DNA of 48,452 nt from JBEOJY01 sp040275305 (lineage in GTDB: Bacteria > Pseudomonadota > Alphaproteobacteria > UBA9219): assembly GCA_040275305.1 (NCBI GenBank), contig JBEOJY010000002.1, positions 1-48,452 of the forward strand. Direction: 5' to 3'. This document shows, one piece after another, positions 34,656-42,095 of the stretch (position 1 is the first letter of the stretch; every line of letters starts with the position of its first letter). The notes beneath the pieces were generated by a model. The model saw nothing but the letters and a program-made list of their open reading frames with translations. It did not search any database and was not told where the DNA came from. The translations under genes were made by a program, and so were the position numbers.

Positions 34656-36149
34656 ATGATCTCCCCCATGAACGCCGCGCCGCATCTCGTGCTGTTGATC
34701 GGAGACGAAGGCGCGCGCCTCGCCTGCCACGCGCCCAACAATCCGGCGAACGCGCAAACGCTCTTCGCCGCAACGCATGACAGCGAAGCGGAAAAGCGAA
34801 TCCTCGCCGTCATCGCGCAACACGGCAAGATAAGCCGCCTGACGCTCCTGATCGACACGCTTGCTCAGGATTACCGCGTGGAAACCGTTCCGCGCGTTGC
34901 CCCCCTCGACCGCGCGAAGCTGATCCGCAGGCGCTTGCGGCAATCCTTCCCCGGAGCCGCCGCCACGGCGTCCCTCAAGCTTGACTCTACGCGCTTCGGC
35001 TTCGCAAGCTGGCACGCGGATGGAACCTCCCGCCACTGGATCGACCAACTCGCGCCCTACGCGCCGAACGTCGCGCTCCTGCCGATCGAAGGCGCAAGGC
35101 TGGCCACGAAACTAGCCCCGCGCGATGAATGGATTCTGATTTTAAGCCTGCAACGCGCGGGAGGCCTGCGCCAAATCGTCACGCGCAAAGGACAGCCCAT
35201 CTTCACGCGCCTCACGCCCACGCCCCCCGCTCTGGATCCTGAAACCATTGCCACCGCCGCCGCGCGCGACCTCAAAACCACGCTGGGCTATTTAAACCGC
35301 CTTGGCCTCGACGACAGCCACAGCCTCCATGTCGTGGCGCTGCTGCCGAACTCAACGCGCCCGATATTCGAACGATCCTCTCTTGCCCTGCGCGGCCTTA
35401 CCTTGCTGACGCCGCATGAAGCGGCGCAACGCATGGGCCTGCCCGAACATATCAACGACGATCTATATGGAGACGCGCTCTTTGCGGCGGATGCGGCGCG
35501 ACGCAAATCTCCGCGCCTCGCCGTAACGCCTCGCGCGTGGAAACAAGCCCGCAACGACAACGCCCTGCAAAACGCGGGCAAGCGCCTGTCCATTGCGGCG
35601 CTGCTACTGGCGACGATCTTAACCGGAGGACAAGCCATCGCGTTCGCGCAAGCCTTGCTGGATGCGAGTCAGGAAATCGCGCGACGCGACGACGCCCAAA
35701 CAAAATTGAACGAGGAGCGCGAGAAAGCGGCGCCAGTCACGGAACCTCTAGGCCGCCTGCGCGCCGCCGTCGAACGCGAACGCATTTTCGCCGAGCCTTC
35801 GCCCACGCCATGGGCCGCGCTGGACGCTTTGCTGCGAACCCTGCCGCCCGACACGCGCCTTTCTGCTTTGGAATGGCAAGCGCCGCGAAACGCGCCCACG
35901 AAACGCGATGAGACCCTGCGCCTGACGATCCGCCTGCGAACGACAGCCGCCGACCGCGAACAATGGCGAGCAAGCCTAAACGAAACCACGCAGATCATCG
36001 CGCAAGCTTTGCCGGAATACGCGCTCGCCGTGACGCGCAGCCCCTTCCCGACGCGCCCGGAGGAAGTCCTGACCGGAGGAGATTCTCTAGCGCTTAACAG
36101 CGAGCCGACGGCGGATATCACGCTGACGCGCGGGAGCGCCGCGCCATGA
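34656..36149 (+). CDS. PilM-PilN-like or GspL-like assembly platform fusion
   Basis: 497 residues. The N-terminal ~280 residues have the spread-out strand/helix pattern of the actin-like PilM/GspL cytoplasmic domain, though the ATPase motifs are not recognisable (APHLVLLIGDEGARLACHAP; WILILSLQRAGGLRQIVTRK). One TM follows at ~309-330 (LSIAALLLATILTGGQAIAF), then a coiled coil (LLDASQEIARRDDAQTKLNE) and a PilN/GspL-like ferredoxin-type periplasmic domain (ALDALLRTLPPDTRLSALEW). In most pili these are two genes; here they are one protein. AGGAGG lies within the end of the GspF gene. Next gene overlaps as ATGA. Confidence 0.75.
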   Translation: MISPMNAAPHLVLLIGDEGARLACHAPNNPANAQTLFAATHDSEAEKRILAVIAQHGKISRLTLLIDTLAQDYRVETVPRVAPLDRAKLIRRRLRQSFPGAAATASLKLDSTRFGFASWHADGTSRHWIDQLAPYAPNVALLPIEGARLATKLAPRDEWILILSLQRAGGLRQIVTRKGQPIFTRLTPTPPALDPETIATAAARDLKTTLGYLNRLGLDDSHSLHVVALLPNSTRPIFERSSLALRGLTLLTPHEAAQRMGLPEHINDDLYGDALFAADAARRKSPRLAVTPRAWKQARNDNALQNAGKRLSIAALLLATILTGGQAIAFAQALLDASQEIARRDDAQTKLNEEREKAAPVTEPLGRLRAAVERERIFAEPSPTPWAALDALLRTLPPDTRLSALEWQAPRNAPTKRDETLRLTIRLRTTAADREQWRASLNETTQIIAQALPEYALAVTRSPFPTRPEEVLTGGDSLALNSEPTADITLTRGSAAP

Positions 36150-36721
36150 CATGGCTTGCGCGACATAAAAACTGGCTGATGCTGTTATCGCTCGCGCTGA
36201 TCCTCGCAGGCGCGGGCCATCCAGCCTTACAAATGGCGACCGACGCGGCAAAGCAAGGAACCACGCGAACCAAAGCCGACCGCATAAAGCTGGAATCCGA
36301 CCTGCGCCAAATCGAATCCGACCGCGTCGCCCTGCGCGAGCTAAGCCAAAGGCTCAATCCAGAATCCGTCGAACGCCTGCTAGCGCCCTCCGACCGCCTG
36401 AAAGCCGGAACCGCGCTTGAAAAACTCGCGGCCTCCGCGAGACTGAAAGGTCTGAGCTACGCCTTCGGTCCCGAACGCCCCTTTAACCTCGACACGGCGG
36501 GATCGGGCAAGCTCGCGCTAGCGCAAAGCGAGCTGACATGGGAAACCTCAGCGCCGCTCGATCAAGACATCAGGAACTTTACCACCCATTTGCACTCCGC
36601 CCTGCCCGGCAAACTCTCGCTAGAACGCCTCGCCATCGCGCGAACCGGCATGACGCTCGCCTCGACTCCACTGCGCACGCAAGCGACCATGCTCTGGCTC
36701 TCAAACGGATCCGCGCCATGA
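36146..36721 (+). CDS. PilO/GspM-like periplasmic alignment protein
   Basis: 191 residues: one N-terminal TM (NWLMLLSLALILAGAGHPAL), a heptad-rich coiled coil (RTKADRIKLESDLRQIESDR), then a compact alpha/beta domain (LEKLAASARLKGLSYAFGP, LHSALPGKLSLERLAIAR). This bitopic layout and its position after the PilM-PilN-like gene fit PilO or GspM. Sequence identity in this group is very low, so the call rests on architecture and order. Overlaps both neighbours as ATGA (36146-36149, 36718-36721). Confidence 0.72.
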   Translation: MTWLARHKNWLMLLSLALILAGAGHPALQMATDAAKQGTTRTKADRIKLESDLRQIESDRVALRELSQRLNPESVERLLAPSDRLKAGTALEKLAASARLKGLSYAFGPERPFNLDTAGSGKLALAQSELTWETSAPLDQDIRNFTTHLHSALPGKLSLERLAIARTGMTLASTPLRTQATMLWLSNGSAP

Positions 36722-37383
36722 AGGAAAAGTTGAAACAGATCTCTCGGCAAGCGCAGCCTGATCCCCTCCCGCTCGTGGGGAGGGCTAGGGAGGGGGGCCA
36801 TCGGCAATCGCCGCGTTGGACATTCGAAGTCTTGCAATCAGCAAAACGATTTTGGAAACAGACCACACCGCCCTACACGCCAGCGCGTTGTTTAAGAACA
36901 AGATTCGTTGTAGCCCCAAGCGTCACACCCGCGAAGGCGGGTGTCCCATTTTCTTTGCTCTCGCATAAATCCTGTGCTCGTTGCCTTTCCGCCTGCCTCC
37001 TCGCCGCGCTTGTCCTCCCCCCCTCCCCCGCCGCCGCGCAATCTTCCCTTTTCTTCACGCTCGAAGAAACGCAAAGCATCGAAACGCTCGCGCAAGCAGA
37101 AACTAAAAAGTCCGAACAAGGCGCATCGCCCGCCTCCGGCGACATCTCCCTCGACGCGATCCTCTATTACGGCCCCCGGAATTGGAAAATATGGCTGCAA
37201 GGCGAGCCATGGACTCCCGAAACCTCCCGCCCCGGCCTACGCGTGCTCAAAGTCTCGCCCAACCGCGTGGTGCTCGAAATAAATTTAAATCCACCCACAA
37301 AGATAGCCTTGAGGCCCTATCAGACATGGAGTATAGCGAACCGCCAATTCAAAGAAATAGAAAGCAATGATGAAGAAGAATAA
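36718..37383 (+). CDS. Small exported protein at the end of the pilus operon, with repeat-encoded N-terminus
   Basis: 221 residues from ATG 36718, overlapping the previous stop as ATGA. The first ~80 residues are largely encoded by dispersed repeats: residues ~12-25 (QAQPDPLPLVGRAREGG) from repeat family A and ~68-77 (SVTPAKAGVP) from the palindrome of family C. Only then comes a signal-peptide-like segment (CLSACLLAALVLPPSPAAAQ, ~87-106). The mature part has SLDAILYYGPRNWKIWLQGE and VLKVSPNRVVLEINL, which recalls PilP/GspC-type proteins. The native start may have been displaced by repeat insertion; the real signal could begin near the LLSHKSCARCL region. Position fits a PilP-like role. Confidence 0.6.
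   Translation: MKEKLKQISRQAQPDPLPLVGRAREGGHRQSPRWTFEVLQSAKRFWKQTTPPYTPARCLRTRFVVAPSVTPAKAGVPFSLLSHKSCARCLSACLLAALVLPPSPAAAQSSLFFTLEETQSIETLAQAETKKSEQGASPASGDISLDAILYYGPRNWKIWLQGEPWTPETSRPGLRVLKVSPNRVVLEINLNPPTKIALRPYQTWSIANRQFKEIESNDEEE
36745..36811. repeat. Dispersed repeat, family A, copy 2 (within a coding frame)
   Basis: CGGCAAGCGCAGCCTGATCC at its start, then the core CTCGTGGGGAGGGCTAGGGA and GGGGCCATCGGCAA. It is read in frame as part of the protein at 36718-37383. Confidence 0.85.
36919..36944. repeat. Dispersed palindrome, family C, copy 1 (within a coding frame)
   Basis: AGCGTCACACCCGCGAAGGC followed by GGGTGT matches the full 32-base palindrome at 44476-44507, with the right arm ending early. 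It encodes SVTPAKAGVP in the exported protein at 36718-37383. Confidence 0.85.
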
Positions 37384-37413
37384 CAAAAGAATTTGCATAG
37401 GATAAAATGAGTC

Positions 37414-38235
37414 ATGGGTATTAGCCTTGAATTTTTTCCGCCCAAAACGCAGGAAGGATTAGAAACTTTCGAGCAAGTCGTCGCTTACTGTGCCGAGAAA
37501 GTGCAACCCGACTTCGCCTCCCTGACATTCGGAGCAGGCGGGAGCAGCGCCAACCTCCCCCTTTCCCTGAAGGCCATCGCCTGTATGGCAAAGCAAGGAT
37601 TAACTGTGGCCGCGCACCTCCCGCACGCCGGACGCACGATACAGGAAACCAAAACTATACTACAAGAATTCATCACCGCCGGAGCAAAAATGGTCGTCGC
37701 CTTGCGCGGAGACTTGCCCAATGGCCAACGCTTTGTTCCAACCGCCAACCGCTACGAACAAACGTCACACTTTGTAGAGGATATCCGCCTAACTTATCCC
37801 AAAATGCCGATATGGGTCGCAGGCTACCCCGAAAAGCACCCGGAATCTCCAACTATTGGCAAAGACAGACAGAATCTGAAAAATAAGATTGACGCAGGGG
37901 CCACAGGCATTCTGGGACAATTTTGCTTCAACGCCAATCAAGTATGTAAACGCCACGAACACTGGATAAATGGTGGCATCCATGCGGAATTCAGACCGGG
38001 AATCATCGTCCTTGCAAATCCGCGTCGGGTTTTTGAGATGGCGGAAATATGCCACACGAAAATCCCCCCCAATATTCAAGCGGCCTTCACACCAACGGCC
38101 GCCCCACTCCCTCAAGCTCTTGCCATCATGACCCAACAAATAAACGTACTCTCGAATTACGGCTATAATGTCCACATTTATGCCCTTAACAATATGCAAG
38201 TCATGAAAATGCTAGCCGAAATGAGGCTAGGATAG
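37414..38235 (+). CDS. metF: Methylenetetrahydrofolate reductase family protein
   Basis: 273 residues, slightly short for MetF (~290). Reduces 5,10-methylene-THF to 5-methyl-THF with FAD. Landmarks: SLEFFPPKTQEGLETF, FASLTFGAGGSS, AAHLPHAGRTIQETKTIL, MVVALRGDLPNGQ, IWVAGYPEKHPES, KNKIDAGATGILGQFCFN and a C-terminal barrel helix. Where classic MetF has a THLTC-type motif, this protein has AAHLPHAG, so it is a divergent member. It is AT-richer than the pilus genes. It stands alone between the pilus operon and ilvB; no metH or metE is near. Confidence 0.82.
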   Translation: MGISLEFFPPKTQEGLETFEQVVAYCAEKVQPDFASLTFGAGGSSANLPLSLKAIACMAKQGLTVAAHLPHAGRTIQETKTILQEFITAGAKMVVALRGDLPNGQRFVPTANRYEQTSHFVEDIRLTYPKMPIWVAGYPEKHPESPTIGKDRQNLKNKIDAGATGILGQFCFNANQVCKRHEHWINGGIHAEFRPGIIVLANPRRVFEMAEICHTKIPPNIQAAFTPTAAPLPQALAIMTQQINVLSNYGYNVHIYALNNMQVMKMLAEMRLG

Positions 38236-38278
38236 ATTGAAATAAAATTACAAAAACAATCAATATTGAGAAATAATA

Positions 38279-38307
38279 TTGACCACACAACCAGCCTCCT
38301 CTATCCT
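38279..38307 (+). promoter_or_regulatory. Candidate promoter of the acetolactate synthase gene
   Basis: TTGACC (38279-38284), a 17-base spacer and TATCCT (38302-38307). About 95 bases of leader precede the start at 38405. No branched-chain-codon leader peptide could be seen, so attenuation is not supported. Confidence 0.5.
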
Positions 38308-38404
38308 TTTTCCTCCCGCAAGATCATGCCACAATGAAGGCGTAACTGCAGGAACCAACCGCGCAGCCATGCTGTGCCATGCATGAACAACCAACAGGAA
38401 ACAC

Positions 38405-40246
38405 GTGATCGCTATGCCGCAAGCCAAACCCGCTCCGAAATCGAAGAACGCCCCGTCCGCAGCCGCCAAGGCCGCGCCCGTCGTCGTCCCGACGATGTCC
38501 GGCGCGGAAATCCTTATCCGCGCGCTTCAGGAACACGGCGTTGACACGATCTTCGGCTATCCGGGCGGCGCGGTGCTTCCGATCTACGACGCGCTCTATC
38601 AGCAAAACAGCATCCGCCACATTCTCGTGCGCCACGAGCAAGGCGCGACCCATGCCGCCGAAGGCTATGCCCGTTCGACCGGCAAACCCGGCATCGTGCT
38701 GGTGACCTCCGGCCCCGGCGCGACCAACGCCGTGACGGGCATCACCGACGCGATGCTCGACTCCATCCCCATGGTCTGCTTCACCGGGCAAGTCCCGACG
38801 CATCTGATCGGCAACGATGCGTTTCAGGAAGCCGACACCACAGGCATCACGCGCCCTTGCACGAAACATAACTACCTCGTGAAGGACGTGAACGACCTCG
38901 CCCGCGTAATTCACGAAGCCTTCCACATCGCCACCTCCGGTCGCCCCGGCCCGGTCGTCATCGACTTGCCCAAGGACGTGCAATTTGCGCAAGGTCCCTA
39001 CTATCCGGCGGAAGCGCAAAAATCTACCTATCAGCCGCCCAGAATGCCCGCCCGCGACGACGTGGAAAAAGCCGTCGCGCTGATCGCGAACGCCAAACGC
39101 CCGATCTTCTACACCGGCGGCGGCGTCATCAATTCCGGGTTGGAAGCAAGCCGTCTACTGACCGAGTTCGTACGCATGACCGGCTACCCGATCACAAGCA
39201 CGCTGATGGGCCTCGGCGGCTATCCCATGTCGGACAAGCAGTTCCTCGGCATGCTCGGCATGCACGGAACCTTTGAAGCCAACCTCGCCATGCATGGCTG
39301 CGATGTGATGATCAACATCGGCGCGCGCTTCGACGACCGCGTGACGGGCAAGCTGTCGGGATTTTCCACGAACTCCAAGAAAATCCATGTCGATGTCGAC
39401 GCAAGCTCAATCAACAAGAGCGTGACCGTCGATCTCCCGCTTGTGGGCGACGCGGCGGAAACGCTGCGCATGATGATCGAAATCTGGAACGAGAAGAAAA
39501 TCAAACCGAAAGCCGACGCGCTGACGAAATGGTGGGCGCAAATCGAGGAATGGAGAAAACGCGACTGCCTGCGCTACGCGCAAACCTCGACCACCATCAA
39601 GCCGCAATACGCGTTGGAACGCCTGCGCGAGCTGACCGCCGGAAAGGACGTGTACATCACGACCGAAGTCGGCCAACACCAAATGTGGGCGGCGCAATTC
39701 CTGCGCTTCGAGGAACCCCATCGTTGGATGACTTCCGGTGGCCTCGGCACCATGGGCTACGGTCTGCCCGCTTCCGTCGGTGTGCAAATCGCGCACCCTG
39801 ACTCGCTCGTCATCGACGTGGCGGGCGAAGCAAGCGTGCTGATGACCATTCAGGAACTCTGCACCGCCGTGCAGTACCGCCTGCCGATCAAAATCTTCAT
39901 CCTCAACAACCAATGGATGGGCATGGTGCGCCAGTGGCAGGAGATGCTGCACGGATCGCGTTACTCGCAAAGCTGTACCGAGGCGCTGCCTGACTTCGTC
40001 AAGCTGGCGGAAGCTTTCGGCGGCGTCGGCCTCCGCGCGACCAAACCGTCAGAAGTCGATCTCGTCATCAAGGAAATGCTGAAAGTGACTGACCGACCGA
40101 CTGTCGTGGATGTCTGCGTCGATCCAAAGGAAAACTGCTTCCCGATGATCCCCAGCGGCAAGAACCACAACGAGATGATTTTCGGCCTCCAGAAGGAAGA
40201 ATCCATCGGCAAGGTCATCAAGGAAGACGGCATGGTGCTGGTGTAA
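38405..40246 (+). CDS. ilvB: Acetolactate synthase large (catalytic) subunit
   Basis: 613 residues from GTG 38405; ATG 38414 is the alternative. It condenses pyruvate (or with 2-oxobutyrate) in valine/leucine/isoleucine synthesis, using ThDP, Mg and FAD. A Lys/Ala/Pro-rich N-terminal tail (~30 residues) precedes the core. Landmarks: IFGYPGGAVLPIYDAL, the ThDP Glu in VRHEQGATHAAEGYAR, GPGATNAVTGITDAMLD, TGQVPTHLIGNDAFQEAD, MLGMHGTFEANLAMHG and the ThDP/metal region IDVAGEASVLMTIQEL then FILNNQWMGMVRQWQE, the usual alphaproteobacterial form. The regulatory subunit gene ilvH/ilvN, normally next, is not in the window. Confidence 0.95.
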   Translation: MIAMPQAKPAPKSKNAPSAAAKAAPVVVPTMSGAEILIRALQEHGVDTIFGYPGGAVLPIYDALYQQNSIRHILVRHEQGATHAAEGYARSTGKPGIVLVTSGPGATNAVTGITDAMLDSIPMVCFTGQVPTHLIGNDAFQEADTTGITRPCTKHNYLVKDVNDLARVIHEAFHIATSGRPGPVVIDLPKDVQFAQGPYYPAEAQKSTYQPPRMPARDDVEKAVALIANAKRPIFYTGGGVINSGLEASRLLTEFVRMTGYPITSTLMGLGGYPMSDKQFLGMLGMHGTFEANLAMHGCDVMINIGARFDDRVTGKLSGFSTNSKKIHVDVDASSINKSVTVDLPLVGDAAETLRMMIEIWNEKKIKPKADALTKWWAQIEEWRKRDCLRYAQTSTTIKPQYALERLRELTAGKDVYITTEVGQHQMWAAQFLRFEEPHRWMTSGGLGTMGYGLPASVGVQIAHPDSLVIDVAGEASVLMTIQELCTAVQYRLPIKIFILNNQWMGMVRQWQEMLHGSRYSQSCTEALPDFVKLAEAFGGVGLRATKPSEVDLVIKEMLKVTDRPTVVDVCVDPKENCFPMIPSGKNHNEMIFGLQKEESIGKVIKEDGMVLV

Positions 40247-40384
40247 CAGCAGAACACAACAAGCCATCGTCATCCCGGAAAATTTTCTCTTCGTCTTGCG
40301 CAGTAAGGCGAAAGAAATCTTATCCGGGATCTATGCCAATCACACGCCAAAATTGGCAAAACATTGCCGAATGATAGGGGTAAC

Positions 40385-40430
40385 TCCCTCGCCCCCGTGA
40401 GGGGGGAGAGGGTTGGGGTGAGGGGGAGAG
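40385..40430. repeat. Dispersed repeat, family B, copy 2
   Basis: CCCTCGCCCCCGTGAGGGGG then GAGAGGGTTGGGGTGAGGGG. Same order of blocks as 30448-30505. Confidence 0.75.
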
Positions 40431-40526
40431 TCTATCGCTTAAATCCGAACGCACCCGTACACAAAAAGAAAAGCGCCCTCGCGGCAGGGCAAGAAGTGAA
40501 AAATTAGAAAAATCCCAAAATAGTTG

Positions 40527-40556
40527 TTGACGCAATAATCCCACCAATGGTATAAC
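40527..40556 (+). promoter_or_regulatory. Strong sigma-70-like promoter upstream of a structured transcript
   Basis: TTGACG (40527-40532), an 18-base spacer and TATAAC (40551-40556). It is one of the best -35/-10 matches in the window and does not precede a long gene. Expected transcription start about 40563. Confidence 0.6.
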
Positions 40557-40562
40557 CATCCC

Positions 40563-40800
40563 ACTTACTCTGTAAAAAGAGGAAGTGCCGGAGAAACCGG
40601 CGGGCCCGCTGACTAGCTAGCATGCGGGAGAAATACCGAAGGTTTCAAAGGCGGGCAGGCCACCCTAAGCGGAGGCCGGGGCAGACAGGGAACCGGACCG
40701 TGATGGCGGAGAGCTCTCCAGACCGAAAAGCAGAAGACAGGAAACGAAGGCCAGAGAAAGAGGGAAAAGAAGGAAAAGAAGGAAAATGAAAGAGAACGGA
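40563..40800 (+). ncRNA. Candidate structured, purine-rich RNA
   Basis: Downstream of the promoter at 40527-40556. Several hairpins can be drawn: GCCGG/CCGGC at about 40588-40601, CCCGC/GCGGG at about 40605-40628 and GGCC/GGCC at about 40668-40683. The 3' part is almost pure purine, with GGGAAAAGAAGGAAAAGAAG at about 40761-40780. It does not match RNase P, tmRNA, SRP or 6S RNA as far as I can see. A basic 55-codon frame (40622-40789) overlaps it. The 3' end is unclear because no T-run follows. Confidence 0.35.
40622..40789 (+). CDS. Candidate 55-residue basic protein (low confidence)
   Basis: ATG 40622 to TGA 40787-40789. The product begins MREKYRRFQRRAGHPKRRPG and ends with KEGKEGKEGK; it is strongly positive and low-complexity. 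There is no ribosome binding site upstream (CTGACTAGCTAGC), which argues against translation. It is listed because a good promoter lies 66 bases upstream and the frame spans most of the candidate RNA. It may simply be an open frame in a purine-rich RNA. Confidence 0.2.
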   Translation: MREKYRRFQRRAGHPKRRPGQTGNRTVMAESSPDRKAEDRKRRPEKEGKEGKEGK

Positions 40801-40831
40801 ACAAGATGAATCAGGATAAAGAACCAACGCT

Positions 40832-40903
40832 GCCGCAAGGCGCAGCCTGATCCCCTCCTCCTCGTGGGGAGGGATAGGGAGGGGGGCCATCCGCAAGCGC
40901 GAC
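40832..40903. repeat. Dispersed repeat, family A, copy 3 (intergenic)
   Basis: CCGCAAGGCGCAGCCTGATC, then CTCGTGGGGAGGGATAGGGA and GGGGCCATCCGCAAGCGCGA. It is the intergenic version of copies 1 and 2 and shows the full unit. Confidence 0.85.
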
Positions 40904-40933
40904 CCCGGCAGCAGCCATAACCCGCTGATTGTA

Positions 40934-41533
40934 GTGGACAAAGGCCCAACAACCTGCCATATTCGCGGCAGAAAACGAAAGTGGAACAATAACGCACGCG
41001 CATCCGGCGCGTGGCTTGAAGGAAGGCTAATAAATTTGAAGCCATTGATTGTACAAAATAACCCCGACACCGCGACCCACAATTTTTTGCTCGACGCCGT
41101 GCTGGCGCAGCGCCCCTCGGACGCCCCATCGCTTGATCGCAAGAGCAAACCCTTCGCCATAATCGTAAAGGATGCCCTCAAGCGTCATTGCGAGGAGGCG
41201 CAGCCGACGACGCAATCCAGTGTCGCAAGCGTGCCCTCTGATAAATTATGCAAAATAGTCGCTGGCCTCCTGGCCTACGTCCACCCCGGCTGGTGCTATA
41301 TCGACCTCCTGTGGGTAGAAGAATCCAAACGCAATCAAGGCTTGGGGCAAGCGCTCATGCAACGCGCCGAACAAGAAGCCATCAGCCGCGATTGCCACTC
41401 GATCTGGCTCTGGACCCAAGATTTCGAAGCCCCCGGCTTCTACGAGAAGCTCGGCTACGCCCGCTTCACAACCTTTGAAAACTTCATCCCCAACCACCAG
41501 CGCATCGGCTACCGGAAAAGGATCGCCGCATGA
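40934..41533 (+). CDS. GNAT family N-acetyltransferase with an inserted repeat
   Basis: The open frame starts at GTG 40934; the true start is uncertain and may be the TTG near 41036 (LKPLIVQNN). The GNAT core is clear: GLLAYVHPGWCYIDLLWVEE, the acetyl-CoA loop KRNQGLGQALMQRAEQEA and the C-terminal part CHSIWLWTQDFEAPGFYEKL. Between the early strand PFAIIVKD and the next strand KIVAGLLAY lies an extra ~25-residue insert (RHCEEAQPTTQSSVAS) encoded by the palindromic repeat at 41182-41220. Substrate unknown. The last bases overlap the next gene as ATGA. Confidence 0.82.
   Translation: MDKGPTTCHIRGRKRKWNNNARASGAWLEGRLINLKPLIVQNNPDTATHNFLLDAVLAQRPSDAPSLDRKSKPFAIIVKDALKRHCEEAQPTTQSSVASVPSDKLCKIVAGLLAYVHPGWCYIDLLWVEESKRNQGLGQALMQRAEQEAISRDCHSIWLWTQDFEAPGFYEKLGYARFTTFENFIPNHQRIGYRKRIAA
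41182..41220. repeat. Half-copy of the GTCATTGCGAG repeat inside the GNAT gene
   Basis: GCGTCATTGCGAGGAGGCGC then AGCCGACGACGCAATCCAG, the left half of the element at 16995-17100. It is translated as RHCEEAQPTTQS, a peptide seen wherever this repeat falls in frame. Confidence 0.85.
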
Positions 41534-42003
41534 GAACTTACATATCTCAGAAAAAATTGAACGAACGCGAGATTGCCTTTAAAATTGCTTTAGTGAAAGG
41601 AAGAAAACCAACAATAATAATAGGAAGAACAACTGCAACAATATTTTCAGAGTATAGCTACCTCGTAATTTCAAGACCGAATATCGTAAACACGGCAGTG
41701 CATGACAATCTTAAAGCGCTTATGCTTTTGCTCAAGGCGGCGGAAGGTCAGGCATTCATACATAAATGCGCAGAAATTTACGGAGCGGCGTATAGCGACG
41801 ATGAAAAGGCAGCCTTTGTAAAAAACGGATTTAAGCTTTGCGATTACAGATTCAAGACAGAAGATACCGATAACGCGTTGACTTGCTGGTACGGTAAGAA
41901 GTCCACATCTATACGACCGATGGTACTAGTCGTGTACACAAATGGAAAGTTTTCTAGCCTCCACACGGCCTACAGAAAAATCAGGAATCCCGACCCGGCA
42001 TAG
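41530..42003 (+). CDS. Orphan protein of unknown function, AT-rich
   Basis: 157 residues; the ATG overlaps the GNAT stop as ATGA (41530-41533). Base use is much AT-richer than the flanking genes (many AAA, ATA and AAT codons), which suggests a recent arrival. The N-terminus is basic (MRTYISQKKLNEREIAFKIA). A central segment FSEYSYLVISRPNIV and a helix LKALMLLLKAAEGQAFIHKC follow. No signal peptide, TM or known motif. It could be a partner of the GNAT gene because of the coupling. No toxin-antitoxin motif was recognised. Confidence 0.65.
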   Translation: MRTYISQKKLNEREIAFKIALVKGRKPTIIIGRTTATIFSEYSYLVISRPNIVNTAVHDNLKALMLLLKAAEGQAFIHKCAEIYGAAYSDDEKAAFVKNGFKLCDYRFKTEDTDNALTCWYGKKSTSIRPMVLVVYTNGKFSSLHTAYRKIRNPDPA

Positions 42004-42095
42004 GGCCGGACGGGCTTAAAGGGGAATGATCCCCGAACGGAAGCGCGAGGGACGAAGGTTCCGGCTTCCGCAGATAGAAGAGAGGAAAGAACAGT
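42004..42095 (+). promoter_or_regulatory. Structured leader of pnp
   Basis: 92 bases with two hairpins: GGGGA/TCCCC (42021-42034) and CGGAAGC/GCTTCCG (42038-42044 with 42064-42070). The ribosome site GAGAGGAAAG precedes the ATG. In Escherichia coli the pnp leader folds and is the target of RNase III and PNPase autoregulation; a similar mechanism here is inferred. Confidence 0.55.

Larger units (their letters stand above)
40247..40933. other. Repeat-rich intergenic island between ilvB and a GNAT gene
   Basis: 687 bases without a confident gene. In order it holds a hairpin-like repeat with ATCCCGG/CCGGGAT ends (40270-40332), a family B repeat (40385-40430), a strong promoter candidate (40527-40556), a structured purine-rich region (40563-40800) with a 55-codon basic frame, and a family A repeat (40832-40903). 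Confidence 0.75.

Noticed and set aside
27838..37383. Tad/Flp-type pilus
   Set aside because: The ATPase is GspE/MshE-like with a four-Cys site, there is one GspF-type protein instead of TadB/TadC, and the pilins have the FTLxE class 3 type II motif.
40645..41181. 178-codon minus-strand frame in the repeat island
   Set aside because: Built largely from repeat sequence and the antisense of the GNAT gene; no domain.
41530..42003. Toxin-antitoxin pair with the preceding GNAT gene
   Set aside because: GNAT toxins (TacT-like) are preceded by a small DNA-binding antitoxin; the orphan is downstream, 157 residues, and lacks a ribbon-helix-helix pattern.
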